From: Terricaulis silvestris
GTDB taxonomy: Bacteria; Pseudomonadota; Alphaproteobacteria; Caulobacterales; Aquidulcibacteraceae
Direction: 5' to 3'
Assembly (NCBI RefSeq): GCF_009792355.1
Contig: NZ_CP047045.1
Span: forward strand, 310,001 to 374,000
Length of the DNA stretch: 64,000 nt
Program-made: the position numbers and the translations under genes
Shown here: positions 35,995 to 45,022 of the stretch, piece after piece
Numbering within the stretch: the stretch's first letter is position 1
Layout: every line of letters starts with the position of its first letter
Notes under the pieces: generated by a model
Told to the model about the DNA's origin: nothing
What the model saw: only the letters and a program-made list of their open reading frames with translations
The model's database searches: none

Positions 35995-38385
35995 ATGTGT
36001 CGGTTCGCTCGCTTTTTGAGCTTGGTGTCGATTGTCTTCTTCGTCGCCTCTATCGGCGTTGCCGAGGCCCAACGTGGCCAAGCCCCGCTTACAACCGCCG
36101 CAGCGATAGAGACCGTTAGATTTTTTGAAGGCGCCGCCGTCATCTACCCGGATGGTCGTGAGCTTCGTGATCAAGGGACGCGCCCGATCTTCTCTCCCGA
36201 CGGAGATCGATATGTCGTCATGGTGGTGCGCGGCGACATAGAACGAGACGGCGTTTGGCTGGATATCCTTGCAGGGGCGACCGAGGCTGCAGCTACGCCA
36301 CCTCATTCGATAGGACGCCTTTTTATGCCGGCCAGAGGCCGGGCGGACGGGTACGGCGCCGGCGTTTTAGGCGTACCCGGCTTCAACACCATCAATTGGA
36401 TCGACAACGATTCCTTTGTGCTCTTGTGGGGAGACCATGGTGATGTCGCCCAAGTCTACGCGATTGATTTGGCGCGGCGATCGATCGAACAACGCACGCA
36501 AAGCCAAACCGATGTCGTCACGTTTCGGGCGGGTCCGAACAATACGCTCTACTATTTTGCGCGGAGGGTCGCGGACCGCACATCTTCCGAGCGCGCGCTC
36601 CGAGACGGCTTCGCCGTCGATACCCATGCCAGTCTCATATCCCTGCTGAACGGCTGGACGGAAGGCGTGACACCGCTCGACTTGAACGGCGTCGAGTTGT
36701 TTCGAATCGTGGCGGGGAGAAGTGAACGCTGGACGCCACATGGCCCCGGAATTACATGCGGCCAACCTTGGTTTGCCTTCGCCCTGTCGCCCGACGGCGC
36801 CCAAATCCTGCTTGATCGTGCACCCGACGAGGTGCCGGCGATTTGGCGCGCCTACCCGGATTACTTGTTGCGGCTGCTGATTGGCAATCGTCAAGACGGG
36901 CGTGCTTGCCAGTCCGTGTTGGCGTCGCTCTATGTCGTCGACGGCCAAAGCGGTGAGGCGCGCGCGCTCATCGATGCGCCATTGGATCCGCGCGCCAAGG
37001 TGGCATGGTCGCCGGACGGCTTGTCCATCCTCGTTGGACCTACATTCGCCCCCATCGGATCGACGAGCCTGGCTGACGAAGCCGTCCGCAAATTCCTTGC
37101 AATCGAAACCCGCACGGGGCGATGGCGCACGCTGCCGATGCCCGAAGTGTCGGAGATTAGCAGTTTACGCTGGCTCTCGTCACAGCGCGCAGAAATCTGC
37201 CGGACAGAAGTCTCGTGCGACAGGTTTGGTCTTCACGGCGACGATTGGGCGCTTGAGCGCCGCGCCACGCCGCCACTTGCTTCACCGGGCGCAACCTTGG
37301 CCATCGAGCAAGGTCTCAATGTTCCGCCACGCTTGGTCTCGATCGATGCTCATGGACGGCGGCATCTTCTCTTCGATCCCAACCCAGACTTAAGTCGTCG
37401 CTTCCGGTTGGGTCACGTTGAGCGCATTTCGTGGCCGACTGAATCCGGAAGTCAGTGGGGCGGCGTCCTTTATTATCCGACGAACTTTCGGCCAGGACGG
37501 CGCTATCCTTTGGTGTTGCAATTGGAGCCAGCCGCGGCGGGTGAGCGCTTCTCGCTCTATGGTCCTTCCCAGGCAGGCTTAGGGCCGGGCTTTTCGATCT
37601 ACGCCGCCCAAGCGTTGGCGAACCGTGGCATGTTCGTCTTGGAGATTGATGAAGCTCGGATTGAGGGCTCAACATTGACGGAGCACGAGCCGGCCGCATT
37701 CATGCGCATATATGAGAGTGCTGTGCGCGCCTTGGTGTCACGTGCTCTCGTCCGAGAGGACGCTGTGGGGATATCGGGACAGAGCCATCATGGGTGGCGG
37801 GTGGAATACGCGTTGACGCACTCGTCTTTTGTCTTCGCCGCAGCGTTAGCATCCGACCACGCGAACGGCGGCTACATGCAGGCCTCGTTTCACCAATGGC
37901 CCCATGAGCAGATGCAAATGGCAGGGGCCGAACCGTTCGGCGCAGGGCTGGCAAAGTGGCTTGAGAACTCCCCAGGCTTCAACGTGGAGCGCGTGCGCAC
38001 CCCGCTAAGGCTACAACGCGAAAGCGGCGGCGTACGTGTGGTCATCGGCCCTTGGGAAACTTTTTCGAGATTGAATCACTTACGCGCGCCGGTGGAGCTC
38101 TATTTCATCCCGGATATCGAACGCGGCAGTCATGTGCTGCAGCATCCGTCGCAAGTCTTAGCCTCACAAGAAGGTGCGGTGGATTGGTTTGATTTTTGGT
38201 TGAATGGGCGCGAGGATGTCTCGCCGGGCAAGGCCGATCAGTACGAGCGATGGCGCGTGTTGCGCGAAAGAAGAGATGCGCTCGCTCGCGTGCCACGTCC
38301 GCCATTGTTGCAGTGGACAGCAACCCAGGTCGCGCCAGCGAACCAGGTCGAGGCCGAAAGGGCGTCGCGTGATCCAAGTGAATGA
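35995..38385 (+). CDS. AtxE2-like lasso peptide isopeptidase (S9/prolyl-oligopeptidase fold)
   Basis: The 796-residue protein has a Sec signal (cleavage near residue 25, AEAQ), a beta-propeller N-terminal region and a C-terminal alpha/beta-hydrolase domain. The nucleophile is Ser597 in GISGQSHHGW; His713 in ERGSHVL is the likely catalytic His. The catalytic acid is not clear to me. The PFGAGLAKWLENSPGFNVERVRTP segment and the C-terminal DWFDFWLNG..ADQYERWR resemble AtxE2-family isopeptidases, which linearise lasso peptides, and these typically sit beside FecI-FecR-TBDR genes as here. A general S9 peptidase is the alternative. Confidence 0.65.
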   Translation: MCRFARFLSLVSIVFFVASIGVAEAQRGQAPLTTAAAIETVRFFEGAAVIYPDGRELRDQGTRPIFSPDGDRYVVMVVRGDIERDGVWLDILAGATEAAATPPHSIGRLFMPARGRADGYGAGVLGVPGFNTINWIDNDSFVLLWGDHGDVAQVYAIDLARRSIEQRTQSQTDVVTFRAGPNNTLYYFARRVADRTSSERALRDGFAVDTHASLISLLNGWTEGVTPLDLNGVELFRIVAGRSERWTPHGPGITCGQPWFAFALSPDGAQILLDRAPDEVPAIWRAYPDYLLRLLIGNRQDGRACQSVLASLYVVDGQSGEARALIDAPLDPRAKVAWSPDGLSILVGPTFAPIGSTSLADEAVRKFLAIETRTGRWRTLPMPEVSEISSLRWLSSQRAEICRTEVSCDRFGLHGDDWALERRATPPLASPGATLAIEQGLNVPPRLVSIDAHGRRHLLFDPNPDLSRRFRLGHVERISWPTESGSQWGGVLYYPTNFRPGRRYPLVLQLEPAAAGERFSLYGPSQAGLGPGFSIYAAQALANRGMFVLEIDEARIEGSTLTEHEPAAFMRIYESAVRALVSRALVREDAVGISGQSHHGWRVEYALTHSSFVFAAALASDHANGGYMQASFHQWPHEQMQMAGAEPFGAGLAKWLENSPGFNVERVRTPLRLQRESGGVRVVIGPWETFSRLNHLRAPVELYFIPDIERGSHVLQHPSQVLASQEGAVDWFDFWLNGREDVSPGKADQYERWRVLRERRDALARVPRPPLLQWTATQVAPANQVEAERASRDPSE

Positions 38386-38797
38386 AGCAGGGGCGCTATG
38401 AGTATGTTCGCTTAGTGCGCGGCGTGACATAGCGAAAATCACACGGCCCTTAGCGGCAGATTTTCGAGTTCGATCTCAGGCGATGTCAGAAATTGAACAC
38501 CTGCATAACGGTGTCAGTGTAAGCACGCAGAGCGTCCGCATTTCGCGTGAATGTCTGCTCTGTGCTGTCGCGCCTCCAATGGCCGCTTCTGGGATTGAAC
38601 GCCGCGAATGGGCTCGGTCGTCTCGTGCGCTACTCTGAGCCTGTGAGATGTGGATTAGCCTATCCAAAGCTTTGGACGGAGGGCATTCCAAGATGACCAC
38701 TCCAGGGCCAGCGCCCCAGAGGAAAGCATTGTGAGGCTTCGGGTCTTCAGCTAGCCCGTCGCAATACGGAAACCATCCCCCGTGCCGGAGCGCAGCC
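38386..38797. other. Noncoding stretch after the isopeptidase gene
   Basis: 412 bases with no ribosome-site-supported frame on either strand. I looked for a 40-60-codon lasso precursor (leader with Thr at the penultimate position, core starting Gly with Asp/Glu at 7-9) and saw none that I would defend. The last part contains the ribosome site of the next gene (CCGGAG, 38785-38790). Confidence 0.45.
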
Positions 38798-39931
38798 ATG
38801 ACTGACCTGCCTGCAGACAACCTGATCATGTTGACGCTCGTGAAGGAGGGCGGCGAGCTGGAGATCTCACTCGCCCGCCGGCCGATGCCGCAGCCGCGCG
38901 ACCATGAAGTGCTCGTAAAGGTGCTGGCAACGCCGATTAATCCCTCCGATCTCGGCCTGCTGGTCGGCGCCGCTGACGTGCGTACGGCGCGGGCTTCTCA
39001 GCGCGAAGGCCTTCCAGTGATCACCGCGGACATTCCGCCCGCTGGCATGCGTGCAATGGCGGGCCGTGTCGGTGAGGCGATGCCGATCGGTAACGAAGGC
39101 TGCGGCACGGTCGTGAAGGCGGGCGCTGCGCCTGAGGCGCAGGCGTTGCTCGGCAAGACTGTAGCGCTGCTCGGCGGCGCCATGTACGCGCAGTACCGCT
39201 GCCTGCCAACGGCGATGTGCATGGAGCTTCCCGTCGGCGTCGATCCTGCGGACGGCGCCTCGTGTTTCGTCAATCCACTGACCTCGCTCGCGTTCACCGA
39301 AGTGATGCGCCGGGAAGGGCATACGGCGCTGGTGCACACCGCGGCCGCCTCGAACCTCGGCCAGATGCTGGTGAAGATCTGCGCGAACGACGGTATTCCG
39401 TTGGTCAACATCGTGCGCAGCGCCGAACAGGTCGCGCTGTTGAATGGGATCGGCGCCAAGTACGTTCTCAACTCAGCGTCGGAGTCGTTCCTCGACGATC
39501 TGACTGCGGCGCTGGTGGAAACGGGCGCCACGCTCGGCTTCGACGCCATTGGCGGGGGAAAACTTGCGGGCCAGATTCTCGGCGCCATGGAGGCGGCCGC
39601 GGTCAAGCGGATGACCAGCTACAGCCGCTACGGCTCTGATACGTTCAAGCAGGTATACATTTACGGCGGCCTTGATGTTGGCCCGACGACGCTGACCCGC
39701 AGCTTCGGTCTCTCATGGTCGCTTTCCGGCTTCCTGCTGACCCCGTTCATGGCCAAGGCCGGATCGGAGGTCGTTGCACGCATGCGCAAGCGCGTGGTGG
39801 ACGAGCTGACAACAACGTTCAAGAGCCACTATAGCCACCAAGTCTCGCTCGCCGAGGCGCTCGAGCCCGCCGTGCTTGCGGCCTTCAATGCCAAGCGGAC
39901 GGGCGAGAAATACTTGATCCGGCCACAGTAG
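38798..39931 (+). CDS. MDR-family NAD(P)H-dependent oxidoreductase (quinone-reductase-like)
   Basis: The 377-residue protein has the GroES-like N-terminal domain (DHEVLVKVLATPINPSDLGLL, GNEGCGTVVKAG) and a Rossmann domain (ALVHTAAASNLGQMLVKI, then TLGFDAIGGGKLAGQI). The structural zinc cysteines of alcohol dehydrogenases are missing, so it belongs with quinone-reductase or crotonyl-type MDR enzymes. Substrate unknown. It stands alone between two noncoding stretches, with GGAG before the start. Confidence 0.85.
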   Translation: MTDLPADNLIMLTLVKEGGELEISLARRPMPQPRDHEVLVKVLATPINPSDLGLLVGAADVRTARASQREGLPVITADIPPAGMRAMAGRVGEAMPIGNEGCGTVVKAGAAPEAQALLGKTVALLGGAMYAQYRCLPTAMCMELPVGVDPADGASCFVNPLTSLAFTEVMRREGHTALVHTAAASNLGQMLVKICANDGIPLVNIVRSAEQVALLNGIGAKYVLNSASESFLDDLTAALVETGATLGFDAIGGGKLAGQILGAMEAAAVKRMTSYSRYGSDTFKQVYIYGGLDVGPTTLTRSFGLSWSLSGFLLTPFMAKAGSEVVARMRKRVVDELTTTFKSHYSHQVSLAEALEPAVLAAFNAKRTGEKYLIRPQ

Positions 39932-40230
39932 CTCTCGGCGAGTTTGCGCGGGCCTGCGTCGTTGCCAGCTCATGTCTGTTACCAGGAGGCGTTCCGCCAC
40001 CCGCGCTGAGCTTCCGCTATTGGGAATTTTTGCGACATGCCCAGTGACTGCAGTGATCCAGCATTCGCGCCGTTCGTAAGCTCTTCCGCGGACGACGGAG
40101 ATTGGCCCTTGATTGTCGTTCGGCGAGCGTCGCAAAGCGTCCGCTTTGGAGCCGGAAGAGGACGCTGCAACCAGAGTGGCCTCTTCCGCCAGGATGATCG
40201 CGGGCCTAGCGTGCGCTTTGGAGTTCACTC
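39932..40230. other. Noncoding stretch, about 300 bases
   Basis: I see no gene. Several short fragments such as CCGCTATTGGGA and CAAAGCGTCCGCTTTGG look like decayed intergenic repeat sequence. The latter is a near-palindrome (40134-40148). Confidence 0.35.
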
Positions 40231-40629
40231 ATGCGTTCACGGTGGTATGTCGGCATACTTATCATTGCGTGGAGCATGCAATTCAGTCCAGCCGGCATCG
40301 CGGCGGCGGACGATCCCAATTGGCGCCGACCCGCGTCCGCGCAGTCCCAAGAACTCGCCGCCTATATTGAAGGGCCGTGGTACGTGACCGGATCTTATGA
40401 TGATCCCGAGAAGCCCGAACCGGTCGGTTTTCGCGTGTATCTGCTCTCAGACGGCACCTTCGTCGATCCCGACAATTATCGCGGCCGATGGCTGGTCTCC
40501 GGTGAAAGCTTCACCATGTTTTATGCCGATGAAAGCCAGCTCGCCTACGTCGGCGTGGCCGAGGAAGGTGCGATCGTAGGGCGTTTCCGGGGGCGCGACA
40601 CGTCCGGCGAGTTCCGAATGGGTCGGTGA
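40231..40629 (+). CDS. Secreted hypothetical protein, 132 residues
   Basis: The protein has a Sec signal (MRSRWYVGILIIAWSMQF, cleavage near residue 26, IAAAD). The mature part contains EGPWYVTGSYDDPEKPEPVGFRVYLL and RFRGRDTSGEFRMGR, a small lipocalin-like beta domain by pattern. The family is unknown to me. It lies just upstream of the first receptor of the phytate locus, 41 bases away on the same strand. Confidence 0.55.
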   Translation: MRSRWYVGILIIAWSMQFSPAGIAAADDPNWRRPASAQSQELAAYIEGPWYVTGSYDDPEKPEPVGFRVYLLSDGTFVDPDNYRGRWLVSGESFTMFYADESQLAYVGVAEEGAIVGRFRGRDTSGEFRMGR

Positions 40630-40670
40630 GAGCGAACTCGCTGGAACGAAAATGCCGATAGCGCGTTCGT

Positions 40671-42728
40671 ATGGAATTTCGCTATCATGCGCTTATGGCG
40701 GCATGTCCGAATAGAGCTTTCCAGATCGGTTGCGCGTTGATGATCACGGCGTCCAGCGCGGCGACCGCGCAGACCGCGGTCCGGACACAAGCGGTGATCT
40801 ATGAGGCAGATCACTTCGCGCAGTTTGAACCCAGAACGGCGCTCGACATGGTCGAACGGGTGCCGGGCTTCGTCATTGATGAAGGCGAGGACCGGCGGGG
40901 TTTTGCCGGCGCGCAGAGCAATGTGCAGATCGATGGCGAACCGCCCGTCTCAAAAGCGCAGGAGATTGACGACATTCTGGAACGCATTCCGGCGCGGGAC
41001 GTGGTTCGGATCGAACTGATACGCGGCGCGGGATCGAATGCGGGGAGCGCACAGGGCGTCCGCGTCAATGTTGTGCGCAGTCCGACGAGTGGCGGTGGCG
41101 TCTGGGATCTAGGCGCGGCGTTGGCCGAGGACGGCCGGGTCTCGCCCGACGGCGGGATAGCGTGGTCGGGCCGCGTTCGAACGTTCGAGTACGGGCTGTC
41201 GGCTGACGTCGATATCGCCCACTTTCCGATCCGCGGCGAGCGTGCCGACTTCAATGCACTGGGATTCGTGGACGAAACGCGCATAGAGCGCGTGCCGACG
41301 GACGAACGCGAAGGGCGGATTGCTGGCGAGGCGTCGTTTCCATGGCTCAGCGGCTCAGCCTCTCTCAATGCGCAGGTGAGCCGCATCGAGCTCGACGAGC
41401 GTACGCAAACCGCCTTGCGCGACGGCTCAGGCGCGCCGGATGGCGCCATCGACGGCGTGTTGGAGGAGGGCGAAACCATCAGTGAAATCGGCGCATCTTG
41501 GCAGCGTGGCGTCGGGGTTTGGCGCGCGGATATCGACGCGATCCTCACGCGGCGCAGGTTCGAGGCCGGTGAAACGACGCGGGAGGAAGATGCATTAGGG
41601 GACCTTGAAGAAGCGGCCGAGCAGACGCAGCGGATCGATAGCGGTGAAACCATTTTGCGCGCTGCTGCGCAGCGGCCGGTCGCGGACGGATGGCGACTCG
41701 AACTCGGTGTTGAAGCAGCACTCAACACTTTGGAACAGCGGCTCAGCCTTACCGAAGACGACGGTGGCGGACCCGTGCCAGTGATGCTTCCCTCGGCGAA
41801 CGTGCGGGTTGAAGAAACGCGCGCGGAGGCGAGCGCCATGATGTCTGGCGCGCCGTGGCCGCGCTGGACGTTGGAGGCGGGCGGCTCCGTGGAAGTGTCG
41901 CGTCTGACACAGAGCGGCGACGCCACCCGCGAAACCAATCTCACTTATTGGAAACCGTCGATCCAACTGGTCCGCGCACTCGGCGAACGCGATCAACTGC
42001 GCTTTCGCTTCTATCGCGATGTCGGGCAACTTGATTTCGAAGATTTCGTTTCCGCATCGGACATCACGTCGTCGATCGTTGATGCGGGCAATCCCAATCT
42101 TCGGCCCGAGCGCTCGTGGCGGCTGGAAGCTGCGGGCGACTGGCGCTTTGGCGACGACGGCGCATTTGGGCTGACGCTCTATCGCTGGTTCATTGAAGAC
42201 GCGTTCGATCTCATCCCGCTCGGCCCGCCCGGCGATCAGTTGGACGCGCCAGGCAATATCGGTAATGCGGACGCCTATGGCGCGCGCGTTTCATTGGCGC
42301 TGCCGCTGCCGCTCGACGTTGAACTTCGGATTGACGCCATGGCGCGGCGCTCAAAAGCAGCCGATCCGCTCACGGGAGGAGCGCGCGCCATCTCCGGCTT
42401 CGATGAAAGCGCGGTGACGATTGGTTTGCGCCAGGATGTCGCCGCCTTTGCGTGGGGGCTCGACTACGAGCGCGAAACCGAAGCGCCGTCCTACAGACTT
42501 GACCGCATTGAAGGCGAGCAAGACGCTGAAGACCTCACGCTCTGGATCGAGACGACCGCTTACGGCGGCGTCAAGCTGCGCGCGTGGGGCGCCAATCTCA
42601 CCGACAGCGCCGACACGCGCGCGCGCCGCCTGTTTGATCCCGATCGGCTCGGCGCATTCGATGGATCCGATCGGCGCTCCCGCGGCGAAGGGCTGACATT
42701 TGGCCTCTCTGCCAGCGGGCGTTTCTAA
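40671..42728 (+). CDS. TonB-dependent receptor beside the phytase gene
   Basis: The 685-residue protein has a signal peptide ending at AATAQ; either Met1 or Met9 (40695) could start it, and neither has a clear ribosome site. The plug has TALDMVERVPGFVIDEG, VQIDGEPPVSKAQEIDDILERIPARDVVRIELIRG, of the FhuA/FecA-like group that lacks the classic LRGP loop. The barrel ends GLTFGLSASGRF. It is tail to tail with the phytase (3 bases), so it likely belongs to the same functional locus. Inferred ligand: phytate, an inositol phosphate, or a metal complex of these. Confidence 0.88.
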   Translation: MEFRYHALMAACPNRAFQIGCALMITASSAATAQTAVRTQAVIYEADHFAQFEPRTALDMVERVPGFVIDEGEDRRGFAGAQSNVQIDGEPPVSKAQEIDDILERIPARDVVRIELIRGAGSNAGSAQGVRVNVVRSPTSGGGVWDLGAALAEDGRVSPDGGIAWSGRVRTFEYGLSADVDIAHFPIRGERADFNALGFVDETRIERVPTDEREGRIAGEASFPWLSGSASLNAQVSRIELDERTQTALRDGSGAPDGAIDGVLEEGETISEIGASWQRGVGVWRADIDAILTRRRFEAGETTREEDALGDLEEAAEQTQRIDSGETILRAAAQRPVADGWRLELGVEAALNTLEQRLSLTEDDGGGPVPVMLPSANVRVEETRAEASAMMSGAPWPRWTLEAGGSVEVSRLTQSGDATRETNLTYWKPSIQLVRALGERDQLRFRFYRDVGQLDFEDFVSASDITSSIVDAGNPNLRPERSWRLEAAGDWRFGDDGAFGLTLYRWFIEDAFDLIPLGPPGDQLDAPGNIGNADAYGARVSLALPLPLDVELRIDAMARRSKAADPLTGGARAISGFDESAVTIGLRQDVAAFAWGLDYERETEAPSYRLDRIEGEQDAEDLTLWIETTAYGGVKLRAWGANLTDSADTRARRLFDPDRLGAFDGSDRRSRGEGLTFGLSASGRF

Positions 42729-42731
42729 GCC

Positions 42732-44807
42732 TCAGCGCGATTCCAGGTTTAGCGCGCCGGCGATCGCCGACCACGGGACAAGCTTGAAGTTCTGGAATTC
42801 TTGCGGCGCGATGTTGCGTCCGTCCTGCGCAATGAAGATGCCGTTGCCGTAGGCGCCGCCGAGATTGGCGCTCAAAACTTCGAGGCCGTCGGTTTCGGAA
42901 ATGCCGTCAATGCCGCGCGCGGCGTCGGCCAGAACGGCAAACGAACCAACGTAGTCGTTGTTACCTTCGCGACGGAACACTGCGTAGGTGTTGTTGCCCT
43001 GGCTCGACAACACGAGATAGCCGCGGCCACCGCCCAGATCATAAAGCCCGATGCCTTCGAGGTCGTCCTTGAGCGCTTCATTGGCTTCGACGGTGATGAC
43101 TGAAACGGGCGTAGCTGGCGCATCAGGTTCGGCGCCGACGCGCCACAGCCCAATGTCTTCTTCAGCAACGTAGAGCACGCCCGTCGCGTCATCGGCGACG
43201 CAGCCCTCGGTCTGTGTGGCGAAGGGAATGTCGCGCACGCGTTCGGCGCGGATGCGGCCATTGCCGGCGTCGATCAACTCCCACTGACGCAGTGGGCCGT
43301 TGCTGTCGGTGACAAACACGTAGGTCTTTCCCGATTGCGCGCTCTGATACATGCAGAGGCCATAGGGATCGACAAAGCCGGTCGGTTGCACGCCATCGGA
43401 GACATCGCTCAACCGCCGTGTCGCAGCATCGATGCGGTAGATCGAGATCGAATCGTCGGTCCGATTGCTGGCTGTGGCGATTGAGACGGTCTGGCCGCCG
43501 AGCGAGAAATTGTCGCGTACATCGACATTGTTCATGCGCCCGTCAGGCAAGAACTGCAGCACGCGGCCTTGCAGATCGTAGACGTAAAGCCCCGATTGCT
43601 TCTGCGTCGCGATGATAATGCTGCGCGAAGGATTGTTGCGGTCGACCCAAATTGCTGGATCGTCGGCGGCGTCGCCGTCGGTTTCCACCGGCCGCGTCTC
43701 TACGCTGGGATGCACGATAGCGATCGTCGAGTCCGGCGCCACACGCGGGTCGCGCGGAGTACCCGTGGCGAGGTTCAGCGCGCCGGCGATGTCTGCCCAG
43801 GAGACGAGCTTGTAGTTTGTGCCGCCGTCATTCTCGTCGTCCATGGCGAGCAGGGCGCCTTGCGGGAAGCGTGCGCCGTAGCCGAAGCTTGTCGCGTTCA
43901 AGCCGCCGGCGGCTTGAACGCCATCGGTCGCACCAGCGGGCGTTAACGCGAACGAGCCAACCAAGCGATAATCCGCGTTGCGGTCGTAAACATGGAAGCG
44001 ATTGGCTGAAGCGTCAGACGCAACAACATACGTCGTCGCGCCCGCATTGTAGACAGCGATGCCGCCGGCCTCCTCGGTGATATTGCCGACATGAGCGGCG
44101 TCGATCAGGCGCGGCACGACTTCGGCTTCCGGATCCGCCTCAAAGCGCCAAAAGCCGACGCCTTGCTCGGCAACGTAAAGGTCGCCATTTGCGTCATCAG
44201 CCGCGCAATAGCTGGCTTCCGACGCAACACGCAATTGACGCACCAATGTCGCGTCGAAACCGTCGCCGCGAGCCGAGATCATGTACTGCGCGATCTCGCC
44301 GCCGGCGCCGAGCGCGAATGCGTAAAGCGTGGAGTCGCGCGCATCGCGGTAAAGGCAGAGGCTTTCGCCGGCAAAGCCAATTGGAATGTCGCGCACGGTG
44401 CGCTCGCGGCCGGCGCCGGTTTGTGGATCGACTTCGAACAAGCGCAGCCGATTGGTGGCGCCGTCGAGCGCGGCGACGGTCCAAGCATTTGCGCTCGGCG
44501 CGCCGAAACGCGCGTCAATGCCGACGGCCGCGCCCGCGGCGATCGAGGAGATGCGTGCGCCGTCGAGACCATAGAGTTCGATGCCGCCGCTTTCGCTCGA
44601 GCCGACAATGACGCCATCGCCGTCGCCGCGCGGGAGGAGAACAGCGGTGTTGGCGTCGGACTGGACCGTCGGCGCAGTCTCGGCCAACGGCGCAACGCTA
44701 GGCAAGGCTGGCGGAGACGGAGCAGCCGGTTCGGGCACGCCACTTGTCGCACAACCCGCCAATGCTGCGGTTGCGAACAAACCAATGGCCCAGCGCTTCT
44801 GCTTCAT
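42732..44807 (-). CDS. Dual-domain beta-propeller phytase, lipoprotein
   Basis: ATG at 44807 (MKQKRWAIGLFATAALAGC) follows GAGGGGAC and gives a lipoprotein (lipobox LAGC). Two phytase-like propellers are in tandem. The second carries the canonical motifs: DADDPAIWVD-type TDGDAADDPAIWVD, DGRMNNVDVR, YGLCMYQSAQSGKTY, EGCVADDATGVLYVAEE, SSQGNNTYAV and QNFKLVPWSAIAGALN. The first ends in a matching NYKLVSWADIAGALN but lacks the DDPAIW motif, so it is probably catalytically weak or inactive. Beta-propeller phytases use Ca2+ to cleave phosphates from phytate, typically leaving inositol trisphosphates. Proteobacterial copies are often next to TBDR genes, as here. Confidence 0.92.
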   Translation of the reverse strand: MKQKRWAIGLFATAALAGCATSGVPEPAAPSPPALPSVAPLAETAPTVQSDANTAVLLPRGDGDGVIVGSSESGGIELYGLDGARISSIAAGAAVGIDARFGAPSANAWTVAALDGATNRLRLFEVDPQTGAGRERTVRDIPIGFAGESLCLYRDARDSTLYAFALGAGGEIAQYMISARGDGFDATLVRQLRVASEASYCAADDANGDLYVAEQGVGFWRFEADPEAEVVPRLIDAAHVGNITEEAGGIAVYNAGATTYVVASDASANRFHVYDRNADYRLVGSFALTPAGATDGVQAAGGLNATSFGYGARFPQGALLAMDDENDGGTNYKLVSWADIAGALNLATGTPRDPRVAPDSTIAIVHPSVETRPVETDGDAADDPAIWVDRNNPSRSIIIATQKQSGLYVYDLQGRVLQFLPDGRMNNVDVRDNFSLGGQTVSIATASNRTDDSISIYRIDAATRRLSDVSDGVQPTGFVDPYGLCMYQSAQSGKTYVFVTDSNGPLRQWELIDAGNGRIRAERVRDIPFATQTEGCVADDATGVLYVAEEDIGLWRVGAEPDAPATPVSVITVEANEALKDDLEGIGLYDLGGGRGYLVLSSQGNNTYAVFRREGNNDYVGSFAVLADAARGIDGISETDGLEVLSANLGGAYGNGIFIAQDGRNIAPQEFQNFKLVPWSAIAGALNLESR

Positions 44808-44916
44808 ATCGTCCCCTCGTCTAGTCTCGTTCGCGCGCTTTACGCGGCTTTTGCAAGGATTTCGCGTGGCATTGCTGCCACCCACGAAGCCGTTCTGCAA
44901 GAGAAATTCCAAAACG

Positions 44917-44940
44917 GTTGCAGAATGGAATATTCGTTCG
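44917..44940. promoter_or_regulatory. Candidate IolR-type operator in the divergent phytase/TBDR promoter
   Basis: GGAA-TATTCG-TTCG at 44927-44940 is close to the GGAA-N6-TTCC consensus described for IolR of Sinorhizobium. The 14-mer GTTGCAGAATGGAA (44917-44930) also occurs at 50560-50573, upstream of iolC. A second inverted pair, ATTCCA at 44906-44911 and TGGAAT at 44926-44931, is spaced two helical turns apart. Confidence 0.45.
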
Positions 44941-45022
44941 TATCATCGAACTGTCATGACAACCTCGTACTTGCCCGGCGCTTGCCCGGCGTGCAGCGGG
45001 GGCCTCGAGGGGAGAGCGGAAT

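Noticed and set aside
38386-38797. Lasso precursor gene downstream of the isopeptidase
   Set aside because: No short frame with ribosome site, leader Thr and Gly-led core with Asp/Glu at 7-9 could be supported.
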